Shown piece by piece: positions 27,023-37,445 of a DNA stretch of 64,000 bases. A model generated the notes under the pieces. It was not told the DNA's origin and made no database searches. It was given only the letters and a program-made list of their open reading frames with translations. A program made the position numbers and the translations under genes. Source of the DNA: CAWCUZ01 sp963798795 (GTDB lineage: Bacteria; Acidobacteriota; Vicinamibacteria; Vicinamibacterales; SCN-69-37); assembly GCA_963798795.1 (NCBI GenBank), contig CAWCUZ010000002.1, positions 620,001 to 684,000 on the forward strand, given 5' to 3'. Position 1 is the stretch's first letter. The number at the start of each line of letters is the position of its first letter.

Positions 27023-29333
27023 AGCACGATCGCAGGATCTTCAGAACACGCCACGGTGGACGGAGCGGGTGTGCTGGCCCGGTTTCAAGCGATTTCAGCG
27101 ATGGCTGCCGGCGGCGACGGCAATCTGTACCTGTCCGATACCGGAAGCCAGCGCATTCGCAGGATGACTCCGGGTGGAGTCGTGAGTACCGTCGGTGGCA
27201 GCAGTCTGTGGGGCGATGTGGATGGGCCCGGAAGCACCGCCGAGTTCTACAACCCGGACGGCATCGCCGTTGACGCATCCGGCGTGCTCTACATCGCGGA
27301 TCGCGGGAACCACCTCATCCGCAAGGGCGTCCCGCCCGCGCCGGCAGGACCGACCATCTCCACGCAGCCGACCGACAAGTCCATCGCCGCCGGCACGACG
27401 ACGCAGTTCTCGGTCACTGCCTCCGGCTTCCCCGCCCCCGCGTATCGCTGGCAGGTCTCGACGAACGGCGGCGCGACGTGGGTGAACATGGTCGACACGA
27501 CCGCCTACACCGGCACGAACGGGCCGACGTTGCAGGTGGCCAGCACACCGGTCGCCCTCAACCTCGCCCGCTACCGCTGTGCGGTTTCCAACACGGGCGG
27601 ATCGGTCACGAGCGACGCGGCCATGCTGACCGTGTACGGACCGGAGAGCCTAGGCGCCGGATCGCTGCAGTACGCCGCCGTCAAGGCCGGCATCGATGGC
27701 GGCCTGACCTCCGTCACGCCGCCGCAAAACGTGGCGGTGACGTTCACGGGCGCGGCGGGGCCGTGGACGGCGACGTCGAACGAGCCGTGGCTCGTCATCT
27801 CGTCCGGCGCCGGCGTCGGCAACGGCATGTTCGCGGCGGCGATCTCGAACGACGGCAACGTCATCGGCGGCAGCACGCACCTGGCGGCCTCGGTCACGGT
27901 CACGGCCCCCGCGGCACCGAACTCGCCGCTCGTGCTGCCCGTGGCGCTCACGGTCGACCTGAACGGCGCCCCCACCGGGACCCCGTTCGGCCGTGTCGAC
28001 ACGCCGGCACAGAACGCCGCCGGCATCCAGGGCTCGCTCGGGATCACCGGCTGGGCCCTCGACGACGTGGGCGTGGCAACGATCCGCGTCTACCGGCCGT
28101 GCCTCGGCTTCGACAACCCCGCGAGCTGCGCCACGATCGGCGGCCACAGCCTCGTCTACATCGCGAACGCCGCGTTCATTCCGGGCGCGCGGCCCGACGT
28201 GGAAGCCGCATATCCGTCATATCCGCAGAGTTATCAGGCCGGTTGGGGCGTGCAGATCCTCACGAACATGCTGCCCCACATTCCGAACGCGCAGCCGTAC
28301 GGCGGCGAGGGGACGTTCCCGCTCTACGTCTACGCCACCGACCAGGAGGGCCAGCTCACGCTGCTCGGCCGGACGAGCGTGGACCACACGCCGACGTCGA
28401 TCGCCGTCGACAACGACGCGATCGCGAAGCCCTTCGGCGCCGTCGACAAGCCCGCGCTCGCCGAAACGGTCAGCGGAATGTACGCGTCGTTCGGCTGGGC
28501 GCTCACGCCGGACCTGGATACCGTGCCCGATGGCACCGACATCCTGATCCCGGCGAGCGGCGCCACCATGGCCGTCTTTGTCGACGGCGTCTCGTTCGGG
28601 CCCGCCACCTACAACCAGTGCCGCGGCGACGTGGGCTCGCCGCCGCCGGGCGGCACCTATTGCGACGACGACGTGGCGAACATCTTCGGCAACATGATGC
28701 CGATGCCGCCGCTCACGCCGCGGTCGTCGAATCCGACGCGGTTCCGCAACCTCGACGCCGGCCGCGGGCCACAGGGCTTCCGCGTCATCGACACGACGTC
28801 GCTCGCCAACGGCCTGCACACGATCGCGTGGAGCGTTACCGACAGCAACGGCCGGGTGGCGGGCATCGGCAGCCGGTTCTTCTCGGTGTTGAACTCGGGC
28901 GCGCCGGCGGCCGGAATCGACCCGGCGCGGATGCCGGCGCCTCCGGAAGGCGGCTTCGTGCGGCTGGAGGTCGGCCACGGCGAGGTGCTCGCCCGGACGG
29001 GCTTCGACGACCGAATCAAGCCGCAGCCGCTTCACCCGGACGGAAACGGCGTCCGGTCCGTCTCACTCACCGGCGTCGATCGCCTCGAGCTGAGGCTGCC
29101 CGTTCCCGTAACCGCGGCCTATCAGTGGGCTAACGGGGAGCTGCGCAAGCTGCCGATCGGCGCCCACCTCGACGCCGAGCACGGCGTCTTCACCTGGGCG
29201 CCGCCGACCGGCTACTTCGGCGTGTACCGGCTGGTGTTCGTGTCGGGCAAGGACGTGGTGACTGTGGATGTCAGCGTGAGGTGAATTCAAACCTCCAAAT
29301 GACCAAATCGCCAACTCGCCAAGTCCTCGTCCG

Positions 29334-32300
29334 TCACTTGATCTCCACGTCGACAACGACCTTGCTCTGGTCGCCGACGAAGACGAGCCGATACGTCCCG
29401 AAGTACCCGACCGGCGGGTTCCAGGTGAACGTCCCGCTCGCGGAATCCAGATGCGATCCGATCGGCAGCGGGCGGAGGTCGTCCTTCACGACGAGGTAAC
29501 CGGCCTCGACCCTGCCGCCGAGCAAGAGTTCGAGCCGGCCGGTCGAGGGCAGGCGCACGGAGCGCACGCCACCGCGATCCGCAGCGATTGGCCGATACGA
29601 CGCCATCAGATCGAAGCCCGTGCGCCCGTAGACGCCGCTCGCCGACTCGCGAAGCCCGGCGATCGACGCGGCATCGCCGACCCGAATGGCCGCAGCGGCC
29701 AGCGGATCGGCCGCGCCCGCGAGGGCGCCGCCGTTGAGGACCGTGAAGAAGCGGCTGCCGATGCCGTCGGCGCGTGCGGCGCTGTCACTGACGCTCCACG
29801 CGATCGTGTGCACGCCGTTGGCGAGCAGCGTCGTGTTGATGTTGAACGCGCCGATGACGCCGCGCTGCTGATCCAGATTGCGGTACTTCGTCGGGTTCGA
29901 CGACCGCGGCGTCAGCGGCGGCTGCGGCGTCGCGTTGCCGAAGATGTTCGCCACGTCGTCGTTGCAGTAGACGCCGGCCGGCACCGGATTGCCCACGTTG
30001 CCGCGGCACTGGTTGTACGCCACCGTCCCCTTCGACACGCCGTCGACGAACACCGTCATCGTGGACCCGTTGGTCGGAATCAGGATGTCGCCGTTGCCCG
30101 CGGTCATGTCGGTGTCGGGCGTGAGCGCCCAGCCGAAGTTCGCGATTGTGCCGCTGACCGTCGCGCCCTGCTGGGGCGTGTCGAGCGTGCCGAACGGCTT
30201 GGCGATGGCGTCGTTGTTGAGGGTGACGGTGGTCGGCGTGTGGTCCGCCGAGGTGCGGCCGAGCAGGGTCAAGCGGCCTTCCTGATCCGTGGCCACGGCG
30301 TAGAGCGTGATCGAACCCTGCCCGCCATAGAGCTGCATGTTGGGAATGTGCGGCAGCATGTTCGACAGGATCTGGATGCCCCACCCGGCGCGGTAGGGCT
30401 GCGGGTAGGTGGGGAACGCGTTCTCGACGTCGGGACGCGCGCCCGGCACGAAGCCGGCGTTGCCGACGAAGACGACGTTGTTGCCGAGCACCATCTGGCA
30501 GCTCGCCGGATTGTCGAACGCCAGACAGTTCCGATAGATCTTCACGTTGTTCACGCCCAGGTCGTCGAGCGCCCAGCCCGTGAGGCCGATGGCACCCTGC
30601 AGTCCGGCGGCATTCTGCGCCGGCGTGTCGACACGGCCGAAGGCCGCGGCGCTCGTGGCCGGCGTCTGGTTGATGGTCAGCCGCACCGGGATCGGCGTGG
30701 CGGCGCCCACTGACGGACCGGTCGCGATCGGCGCCGTCGGCGCCGACACGGTGATGCTGCCGTACAGCTCGGTCGCTGCGTAGATGTAGTTCCCGGGGTT
30801 GACGATCGACACCGTGAACTTGCCGGCGCCGGTGCCCGATCCGTTCGTCACCTGGATCCACGGCTGATCGCCGGCCGCGGTCCAGGCGTACGACCCGGAA
30901 CTGAAGCCCACCGTCACGTCCTGGGCCGGCGTGACATTGACCAGGTCGCCCAGATAGCCGTTCTTGGTGGCGCCGAAGTTGAGCCGCGCGGGGCTCAGCG
31001 TGAGCTGCGTCGTGGAGGTTTCGGAAGTGTACAGGCCGCGGCCGTGCGTGGCGGCGATGAGCGTCGTGCCCATCCAGGACAGGTTGAACACGGGCACGTT
31101 CGACGGCGAATCGCCCGGAATGCCCCAGGTGGCGCCGCCGTCCTCACTGGCGAACAGCCCGGTCTCGGTGCCGACGTAGATCCAGTTGGCATGCGTCGGG
31201 TGCGCGGTGACCCAGCGGATCGGCACCACCGGCAGCCCGGTGCCGCCGCTGCCGACGGCGCTCGTCCATGCGGCGCCAGCATTCGTCGTCTTCCAGAGAT
31301 TCGGTGTCGCGAATCCGCCGTAGCCCACGTACGCCACGTTGGCATTGGACGGGTCGACGGCAATCGAGTCGACGAAGCGCGCCGGCAGCGGGCCGGGGTT
31401 GTCGTCCAGCTTGGTCCAGATCGGGGTCGCGGCGGTGCCGTTCGTCGTCCCGTAGACGTCGCCGTTGCCGTAGCCCACATAGATGACGTCGGAATTGCCC
31501 GGAGCGATGGCGATGGCGCTGACCGGCACGTTGCCGGTAATCGGCGCCTTGATGGCCGCCCATTGCGGACCGGTCGTGGTGGTGAGGGCGGCCTTGGCGT
31601 CATTCGTCCGCCACAGCGACCAGCCGCCGGCGAGGATCCGGTTCACGTTGTTCGGGTCCATGACGACCGGCGCGATGAAGTTCGCGTGGCCCATCCACGC
31701 ATCGTCGAGGCAGTACGGCGCGGGCTTGCAGGCGCTGAAGTCCGGCTTGGCGCCGTAGATGTAGGACCCGGGTCCCGTGCCATTCGTGGCGCGGTGGATC
31801 TGCAGGAACAGGTACTCGCTGTACAGATAGTTCGGGTCCGTCGGATCGATGAACGACGCGCCGCTGTCACCGCCCGTTTCCGGGGCCCAGCCGTTCGGTC
31901 CCGAGGGACCCGGCGCATAGAGCAGCGCATTGTTGTCCTGCGTGCCGCCCAGGATCCTGCCGGTGCCCGTATGCCCTCCGGCGTAATAGAACTGCGTGAT
32001 CCCCAGGTTCTGGTTGAGCTTGTCGAAGTGGATCGACATCAGGCCGCCGCCGACGTCGGTCGGCGTGCCGTAGGCGTCGGTGGTCCGATAGATGCCGCCG
32101 CCGGTGGCGAAGAACACCGTCCGGTTCGTCGTCCCGTTGTAGCCCGGACTGGCGACGATGAACTGCTGGTCGCCGTGCGCGGAGGCCGGCACCGCCTGGT
32201 AGCTGCTGATCTTCGTCCACGGCCCGCTCGGGCCCGTCAGACTCCGGAACAGATTCTGCCCGCCGACGATGATGGCGTTGGCGTCGGTGGGATCGACCCA

Positions 32301-33425
32301 GATGGTGTTGGCGAACCAGCCCTGCCCCGCCAGATGGGCCGGCACGCTCTGCTGCGTGAAGCTGGCGCCGCTGTCGGTGCTGCGCCAGAACGTGCCGTTG
32401 GCGTCATCGGTGACGAGATAGACGGTCGTCGGCGCCGAGGCCGGCACGGCCAGTTCCGCGCGCACGCGGCTGTTGGTGAACGTGAGGCCGGCCGAGTCGG
32501 TCCAGGTCGCGCCGCCGTTGGGCGAGTAGTAGACGTTGCGGCCGAAGCCGGACGCGACCGCCGCGCTGCTGCTGCCGGCCAGGAACTTCACGTCCGTGAT
32601 GTCGTCTTCGGTCGTGGACGTCGGACCCGGCTGCGTGCTCGGCGTCAGCACCTTGATGAAACTCTGGCCGCCGTCGGTGCTGCGCAGCAGGCCGGTGCGC
32701 GTGCCGGCCAGGAGCGTCGCGCCGTCGGCCGACATCGCGAGCCGGTTCACCCACAGCAAGTCGGCGCCGGAGGCCACCTGGCTCCAGGTCGTGCCGGCGT
32801 CGGTGGATCTCAGGATACCGATGCCGCGGATCCCGTCCAGGTTGTAGAAGCCCTCGCCGGTGCCCGCGAACATGGTGTTGGGCGCGGCGGGATTGAACAC
32901 GATCGAGCTGATCGCCAGATCGGACAGGTAGTCGTTGACCGGAATCCAGCTGCTGCCGGCGTCGCGGGTCTTCCAGATGCCGCCGGCGACCGCGCCGACG
33001 AACATCGTGTCGGGCGCCACCGGGCTGATGGCGATGGACCGGACGCGACCACCCACGTCGCCCGGCCCGCGCCACGTCCACGAGCCGCGCGAAATGCCGG
33101 CGAGATTGGCGCTCTGGGCGGCGGCCTTCCGCATCGCTTCCGTCTGCGCCATCGCGCGCGCCAGGCCGTCGGCGGGTATCGCGCCGTCCTCGCTCCGCTC
33201 TCCCATCAGCCAGAACTGCAGCGCGTCGTCCGGACCTCCCGTGCGGGGTCCCGCCTGCGTGGCGGGACCGGATGCGGGCATCCGGAGCCCCTTGCCGCCG
33301 TCCTGTCCGAGGCTGGCGCGCTGGGCTTCCAGCCAGGCCTGGTGGGACAAGCCGGCCACCAGCAGGGCCACGAGCAGCACGAACAACAAGCGAACACGAC
33401 GGGGTTGGTGACGCACTTCGAGCAT
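29334..33425 (-). CDS. Secreted sortilin/BNR-type beta-propeller protein with the conserved C-terminal cassette
   Basis: ATG 33425 follows AGGAG at good spacing and gives 1,363 residues. A basic N-terminus and hydrophobic helix (LLFVLLVALLVAGLSHQAW) form an uncleaved or cleaved signal. After a short spacer, residues 110-800 are BNR/VPS10-type repeats (GGIWKTRDAGSSW, GLLRSTDGGQSF, NVYYSPNGGATW, GLFASEDGGATW), a large propeller of the kind found in sortilins, sialidases and GH74 enzymes. I see no catalytic acid pair. Then come a BACON-like domain (about 808-925), the GWALDDLGV cassette (928-1230) with CRGNVGNPVPAGVYCNDDV, and the He_PIG-like end (about 1310-1363). It is the last gene of the minus-strand array and a paralogue of 47815-52065. 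Expected location is the cell surface or medium. Confidence 0.82.
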   Translation of the reverse strand: MLEVRHQPRRVRLLFVLLVALLVAGLSHQAWLEAQRASLGQDGGKGLRMPASGPATQAGPRTGGPDDALQFWLMGERSEDGAIPADGLARAMAQTEAMRKAAAQSANLAGISRGSWTWRGPGDVGGRVRSIAISPVAPDTMFVGAVAGGIWKTRDAGSSWIPVNDYLSDLAISSIVFNPAAPNTMFAGTGEGFYNLDGIRGIGILRSTDAGTTWSQVASGADLLWVNRLAMSADGATLLAGTRTGLLRSTDGGQSFIKVLTPSTQPGPTSTTEDDITDVKFLAGSSSAAVASGFGRNVYYSPNGGATWTDSAGLTFTNSRVRAELAVPASAPTTVYLVTDDANGTFWRSTDSGASFTQQSVPAHLAGQGWFANTIWVDPTDANAIIVGGQNLFRSLTGPSGPWTKISSYQAVPASAHGDQQFIVASPGYNGTTNRTVFFATGGGIYRTTDAYGTPTDVGGGLMSIHFDKLNQNLGITQFYYAGGHTGTGRILGGTQDNNALLYAPGPSGPNGWAPETGGDSGASFIDPTDPNYLYSEYLFLQIHRATNGTGPGSYIYGAKPDFSACKPAPYCLDDAWMGHANFIAPVVMDPNNVNRILAGGWSLWRTNDAKAALTTTTGPQWAAIKAPITGNVPVSAIAIAPGNSDVIYVGYGNGDVYGTTNGTAATPIWTKLDDNPGPLPARFVDSIAVDPSNANVAYVGYGGFATPNLWKTTNAGAAWTSAVGSGGTGLPVVPIRWVTAHPTHANWIYVGTETGLFASEDGGATWGIPGDSPSNVPVFNLSWMGTTLIAATHGRGLYTSETSTTQLTLSPARLNFGATKNGYLGDLVNVTPAQDVTVGFSSGSYAWTAAGDQPWIQVTNGSGTGAGKFTVSIVNPGNYIYAATELYGSITVSAPTAPIATGPSVGAATPIPVRLTINQTPATSAAAFGRVDTPAQNAAGLQGAIGLTGWALDDLGVNNVKIYRNCLAFDNPASCQMVLGNNVVFVGNAGFVPGARPDVENAFPTYPQPYRAGWGIQILSNMLPHIPNMQLYGGQGSITLYAVATDQEGRLTLLGRTSADHTPTTVTLNNDAIAKPFGTLDTPQQGATVSGTIANFGWALTPDTDMTAGNGDILIPTNGSTMTVFVDGVSKGTVAYNQCRGNVGNPVPAGVYCNDDVANIFGNATPQPPLTPRSSNPTKYRNLDQQRGVIGAFNINTTLLANGVHTIAWSVSDSAARADGIGSRFFTVLNGGALAGAADPLAAAAIRVGDAASIAGLRESASGVYGRTGFDLMASYRPIAADRGGVRSVRLPSTGRLELLLGGRVEAGYLVVKDDLRPLPIGSHLDSASGTFTWNPPVGYFGTYRLVFVGDQSKVVVDVEIK

Positions 33426-33432
33426 GGGCGAG

Positions 33433-33471
33433 TCTCCTGTAAAAAGGACGGATGGACCCTTATACAGGAGA
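33433..33471 (-). promoter_or_regulatory. Inverted repeat that pairs with the ribosome-binding site of the propeller gene
   Basis: Two 9-base arms, TCTCCTGTA (transcribed upstream) and TACAGGAGA, are perfect complements. The second contains the AGGAG ribosome-binding site of the gene starting at 33425. Inner bases extend the pairing by about five more positions, leaving a nine-base loop. If the transcript begins upstream, this hairpin would hide the ribosome-binding site. A weak promoter (TTTGGA at 33481-33486, 16-base spacer, TATAAG at 33459-33464) overlaps the outer arm, so the repeat might instead act as a DNA operator. The geometry is clear; the function is inferred. Confidence 0.45.
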
Positions 33472-33514
33472 AACGCGGATTCCAAAGCAAGAAGCGGACA
33501 GCGGACGTGCAGGC

Positions 33515-33639
33515 GTAGCCGGCGGGCTTGAGCCCGCCGGTACCACCCGCCCTGCGGCTACGACTGGAGAGCCGTCCGGACGTAGGCGGCGGGCTTCAGC
33601 CCGCCGCGCAGCCCCGCAGGGCTGAAGCCCGGCGGCTAC
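33515..33639. repeat. REP-like palindrome cluster, GTAG...CTAC class
   Basis: Two elements fill this gap between two large co-directional genes. The first is GGCGGGCTTGAGCCCGCC at about 33519-33541. The second is a bipartite 58-bp unit at 33582-33639 that opens GTAGGCGGCGGGCTTCAGCC, has a second arm AGGGCTGAAGCCC, and ends in CTAC. Each arm can fold as a hairpin and the whole unit is also roughly palindromic. Confidence 0.85.
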
Positions 33640-33642
33640 GGA

Positions 33643-36600
33643 CTACGGATGGCGGCCGGCGGGCCCCACCATCACGTCGACGGTCCGTTTCTGGCGGCCG
33701 CTGATGAAGACGAGGCGATAGGTTCCGAAGAAGCCCACCGGCGGGTTCCAGGTGAACGAGCCGGTGCCGATGTCGAGCCGCGCGCCGATCGGGAGGTCGC
33801 GCAGCTCGCTCTTGACGACGAGGTAGCCCTCATCGACCGGGCCGAGCAGCATCTCGAGCCGCCCCATCTCGTCGAGCGCCACCGAGTAGGCGTCGGCCTT
33901 GCCGATCGCGAGCGGCAGGTACGCCGCATTCAAGTCGAAGCCCGTGCGAGCCAGGAGAGTTCCGGTGATCGCCGGCAGGCGATCGAGCGAGGCCAGGCGG
34001 CCGTGGCTCATGGCGGGCGCGCGCCGCAGATCTTCGGCACGGCTCGCCCCGACGGCGGCGATGCCCCCGGCGCCGTTCAGGACGGCGAAGAAGCGGCTGC
34101 CGATGCCGTCGGCCCGGCCGCTGCTGTCGGTGACGCTCCACCCGATCGTGTGAGCGCCGTTCGACAGCGCCGTCGTGTCGACGACGAAAGCGCCAATCGC
34201 GCCGCGCGCCGCATCGAGATTGCGATACCGCGTGGGGTTCGAGACGCGCGGCGTCAGCGGCGGCTGCGGGGTCAGGTTGCCGAAGATGTTCGCCACATCG
34301 TCGTTGCAGTACACGCCGGACGGCACGGGGTTGCCGACGTTGCCCCGACACTGGTTGAAGGCCACCGTGCCCTGCGAAAGGCCGTCGATGAACAGCGTCA
34401 CCGTGGATCCGTTGAGAGGAATCAGCACGTCGCCAGGACCGGCCGTCGTATCGGCGTCCGGCGTGAGCGCCCAGCCGAAGTTCGCGAACGTGCCGCTCAC
34501 GGTGGCGCCCGGTGCGGGCGTGTCGAGCGACCCGAACGGCTTGGCGATGGCGTCGTTGTCGAGCGTCACCGAGGTTGGCGTGTGATCCGGGGAGCTGCGC
34601 CCGAGCAGGGTCTGGTGGCCCTCTTCGTCGGTCGCGACGGCATAGAACGTGATCGCGCCTTGGCCGCCGTGCGCCTGCTGGGTCGGCACGTGCGGGAGCA
34701 TGTTCGAGAGCACCTGCAGGCCCCAGCCGGCCCGGTACGCCTGCGGATACGTCGGAAAGGCGCTTTCCACGTCGGGACGGGCGCCCGGCACGAAGCCGGC
34801 GTTGCCGACGAACACGACGCTGTGGCCCAGCACCATCTGACAACCGGCTGGCGCGTCGAAGGGAAGACAGTTCCGATAGACCTTCACGTCGGTCACGCCG
34901 ATGTCGTCGAGCGCCCAGCCGGTGAGGCCGATCGCGCCCTGCAATCCGGTCGCGTTCTGAGCCGGGGCGTCCACCCGGCCGAACGCCGCCCCGCTCGCCG
35001 ATGGAGTCTGCTGGACCGAGAGCGCGACCGGAATGCCGACAGGACTCGCATCGGGCGCCGATAGCGTCACCGTGCCGTTCAGGGAGGTCTGGCCGCCGAT
35101 GACGTTCCCGGGATTCACGATGCCGACGGTGAAGGATCCGGCGCCGAAGCCGGCGCCGCCCGTCACCTGGAGCCACGGCTGGTCCGCCGTGGCGGCCCAG
35201 TCCGGCGTGGTCCCCGAGTACGCGACCGTCACGGTCTGCGGCGGCGTGACGTCCACCAGCGCACCACCGGCGCCGTTCTTCGTCGCGGCGAACGCCAGGC
35301 TGGACGGGGCGGCCATCAGGGTCGTGGCGGCGCTGCCCACGGTCAGTACGGCCGCGCCCGTGACGCTCTGGCCGTCCGGATTCGTCACGGTAACGTCCTT
35401 CACGCCCGGCGCGGCACCGAGCGTCGACACGTTGAGGACGATGTGGGTGGCATCGGTGAAAGTCACGCTGTTCACGGTGACGCCGCCGCCGACGGTGGCG
35501 GAGATGTGGTTCGCGAATCCCGGTCCACCGGTATCGGGACCCGGATCGAAGAAGCCCGACCCGCTCGATGATGCGCCCGTGATCGTGACCGCCGCCGACG
35601 GCGCGCCCGACGGGACCGTGGAGGAGGCCGACGCCGGCGTCGCCGGCAGCGGCGCGGTAAGCTTGATGACGCGCACCGACCACGAGTTGTCGGCGTCGCT
35701 GTACTCCTGGAACGCCCAGAGGGTCTGGTCGTCCGCGGGATCGACCGCCACGCGCGACGAACTGCCCCACTGCTGGACGCCTTCGTTCTCCACGTTGTAC
35801 CCGGCCACGCCGAGCTGTGCGGCCCACACGGTGGGCATCGTGCCCGACGCATCGCCGGCCTGGCGGCTGTAGACGACCACGCTCGGGGCGAGGCTGGCAC
35901 TGGCGGCACTCATCGCCGCGGCGGCATGGCCCTGCCCGCTGACAGTGATGGCAGGAATCCAGTACCCGCCGAAGTTGGACGCCGACGGATCGACGATCGT
36001 GCCCGACTGGTTCAGGGCGGGCGCGGTCGTCAGATGGTCGATCTCGTACCATCGCACGCCGTTCCGATCGCCCGCGCCGGCGATGCCGCTCGCATCGACC
36101 GCCACCGCGTGCGCAGTCCACAGGCTCACGGCGCCGGTCAACCTGTTCTTCGTGATCGTGGCGGCCGAGAGCCGGCGGTCCACGCCGTCGAGCGGCTGCA
36201 CCGAGCCGTTCGCGACCTGCGGCAGCGGATCCGCCGTGGTCGGCACGGTCACGTTCAGGTTCGGGGAAATGGCGGGCGTGCTGCCGGGGGAGGTGACCCG
36301 GCGGACGACCAGCGCACCGAGCGACAGGTGGTCCACGCCCACAAAATAGCCTTCATCGGCGGCCGGGTCGTCGTTGTCCACGCCCTGCGGCGTCAGCGGC
36401 CCGGCGGTCGACGCGCCAGCCAGTCCGCGGAACGGCGTGACGACGAGCGTGCCGGCCAGCAGACTCGACTTGCGCACGACGTAGCCCGTGGATCCGGAAA
36501 AGACTCCGCCGGGCGTGAAGAGATCGGCGCCGATGTAGAGCGCGTTCCGATCGATCCCGAGCGACGGGTGATCCGCGAACAGGCCGGTATCGGCGTTCGG

Positions 36601-37269
36601 CGTCGTCCCGGCGAGGTCGTGCTGAAACTGGTAGAAGGTGAAACTGGTCTCGACGGTCAGCGTCGGCCCCGAACTGACGGCGATCAGGATCCGGTTCGAC
36701 GCGTTCGACGCGGGCGTCGTGATCTCGGTGACGAACCAGCGGCCCGACAGCCGATCGAAGCGCACCTGCGGATGGCGGACGCCGTCGCCGTTGCGGACCG
36801 ACTCGAAGAACGAATCGTCGTCGATGCTGATGCCGAGCAGCGCGCCGTCTTTGTCGAAGAGCTTCAGGAATCCGTTCACCGCGACGAACACCTGGGCCGG
36901 TCCCGCCGCGCCGCTCGGGTCCGGCGGAATCGAGTTGGCCTCCACCAGGCGCGGCCCGAGCCAGGTCAGCGCCGGGAAGAAGCCGTTCGCCCGCGGGCCG
37001 TCCGCCCGGGTCCAGCCCGTGGCCGTCGGCTGCGAGTGCGGCCGCGACCGCAGGGTGCGCGCCATGAGCGTCGCGACGGATTCGCTGACACCGGCGTCGC
37101 CCACCCACGGTGTCCCAACCGTCGCGGCGTCGGCGGGTCTTTTCGGATCGCGAGCCTGGTCCGGCGAACCCGGACCAGCCACGACGGGCCGCGGCGGCAA
37201 CGCCGCCATCCAGACGAGGACGGCGACGGCCGCACCACGCCAGCCGTAACGGACAGACACCCCGCGCAC
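33643..37269 (-). CDS. Secreted TIG-domain protein with the conserved C-terminal cassette (paralogue of 43431-47213)
   Basis: GTG 37269 gives 1,208 residues with a signal peptide (AAVAVLVWMAALPPRPVVAG). Residues 95-560 form a beta-rich domain with motifs IPPDPSGAAGPAQVFVAVNG, VRFDRLSGRWFVTEI, PQGVDNDDP and SLWTAHAVAV, all shared with the paralogue and likely a propeller. A TIG/IPT domain with a SGSGFFDPG insertion occupies about 565-645. The BACON-like domain (650-760), the GWALDDIGV cassette (about 761-1060) and the He_PIG-like terminus (FTWNPPVGFFGTYRLVFI) complete it. No catalytic site is recognisable. An adhesive or binding role at the cell surface is an inference from architecture only. 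Confidence 0.8.
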   Translation of the reverse strand: MRGVSVRYGWRGAAVAVLVWMAALPPRPVVAGPGSPDQARDPKRPADAATVGTPWVGDAGVSESVATLMARTLRSRPHSQPTATGWTRADGPRANGFFPALTWLGPRLVEANSIPPDPSGAAGPAQVFVAVNGFLKLFDKDGALLGISIDDDSFFESVRNGDGVRHPQVRFDRLSGRWFVTEITTPASNASNRILIAVSSGPTLTVETSFTFYQFQHDLAGTTPNADTGLFADHPSLGIDRNALYIGADLFTPGGVFSGSTGYVVRKSSLLAGTLVVTPFRGLAGASTAGPLTPQGVDNDDPAADEGYFVGVDHLSLGALVVRRVTSPGSTPAISPNLNVTVPTTADPLPQVANGSVQPLDGVDRRLSAATITKNRLTGAVSLWTAHAVAVDASGIAGAGDRNGVRWYEIDHLTTAPALNQSGTIVDPSASNFGGYWIPAITVSGQGHAAAAMSAASASLAPSVVVYSRQAGDASGTMPTVWAAQLGVAGYNVENEGVQQWGSSSRVAVDPADDQTLWAFQEYSDADNSWSVRVIKLTAPLPATPASASSTVPSGAPSAAVTITGASSSGSGFFDPGPDTGGPGFANHISATVGGGVTVNSVTFTDATHIVLNVSTLGAAPGVKDVTVTNPDGQSVTGAAVLTVGSAATTLMAAPSSLAFAATKNGAGGALVDVTPPQTVTVAYSGTTPDWAATADQPWLQVTGGAGFGAGSFTVGIVNPGNVIGGQTSLNGTVTLSAPDASPVGIPVALSVQQTPSASGAAFGRVDAPAQNATGLQGAIGLTGWALDDIGVTDVKVYRNCLPFDAPAGCQMVLGHSVVFVGNAGFVPGARPDVESAFPTYPQAYRAGWGLQVLSNMLPHVPTQQAHGGQGAITFYAVATDEEGHQTLLGRSSPDHTPTSVTLDNDAIAKPFGSLDTPAPGATVSGTFANFGWALTPDADTTAGPGDVLIPLNGSTVTLFIDGLSQGTVAFNQCRGNVGNPVPSGVYCNDDVANIFGNLTPQPPLTPRVSNPTRYRNLDAARGAIGAFVVDTTALSNGAHTIGWSVTDSSGRADGIGSRFFAVLNGAGGIAAVGASRAEDLRRAPAMSHGRLASLDRLPAITGTLLARTGFDLNAAYLPLAIGKADAYSVALDEMGRLEMLLGPVDEGYLVVKSELRDLPIGARLDIGTGSFTWNPPVGFFGTYRLVFISGRQKRTVDVMVGPAGRHP

Positions 37270-37386
37270 GGGCGTCGGCAGTTCAAGATCCTTACCGTGG
37301 GGCGCGCCGCGATTTCCGTCGAATTCCCATGTGGCGGGCCAGCGGGAACCCGGACGGCTGCACAGATCTGTAAGCGCGTTGCGCTA

Positions 37387-37445
37387 ATGGAGCGCCGGGT
37401 CTCCAGACCCGGCGACCCGCCCGGGGCTGACGCCCCGGGCCTCCC
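37387..37445. repeat. Bipartite REP-like element, ATGGAG...CTCC class
   Basis: A unit of about 60 bp with two hairpin arms: CGCCGGGTCTCCAGACCCGG and then CCCGGGGCTGACGCCCCGGG. It abuts the stop codon of the orphan cassette fragment at 37446. Its closest relative is 43345-43404. Confidence 0.85.

Larger units (their letters stand above)
23879..29284 (+). pseudogene. Secreted NHL-propeller protein with the conserved C-terminal cassette, split by an IS256-family element
   Basis: AGGAAG precedes ATG 23879, which opens with a signal peptide (VLVVSSAIGWFSSAAA). About ten NHL repeats follow at roughly 55-residue spacing, each with an NLYVADTGNHTIRKI-type core, forming one or two beta-propellers that usually bind protein or glycan. 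A missing base near 24211 shifts the frame within the second repeat. At 25632 the coding frame enters the IS. Removing the IS and one 8-bp duplication rejoins TPAGLV to STIAGSSE in frame. After the IS come one more NHL unit, an Ig domain (about 27350-27630), a BACON-like domain (27645-27980), the GWALDDVGV cassette (27985-28900) and the He_PIG-like end with FTWAPPTGYFGVYRLVFV. The gene is broken as assembled; the intact ancestor would encode about 1,340 residues. Confidence 0.85.

Noticed and set aside
29334..33425. Glycoside hydrolase family 74 or sialidase activity for the propeller proteins
   Set aside because: BNR-type repeats are present, but I could not find the catalytic acid pair or the arginine triad, so only a binding fold is claimed.
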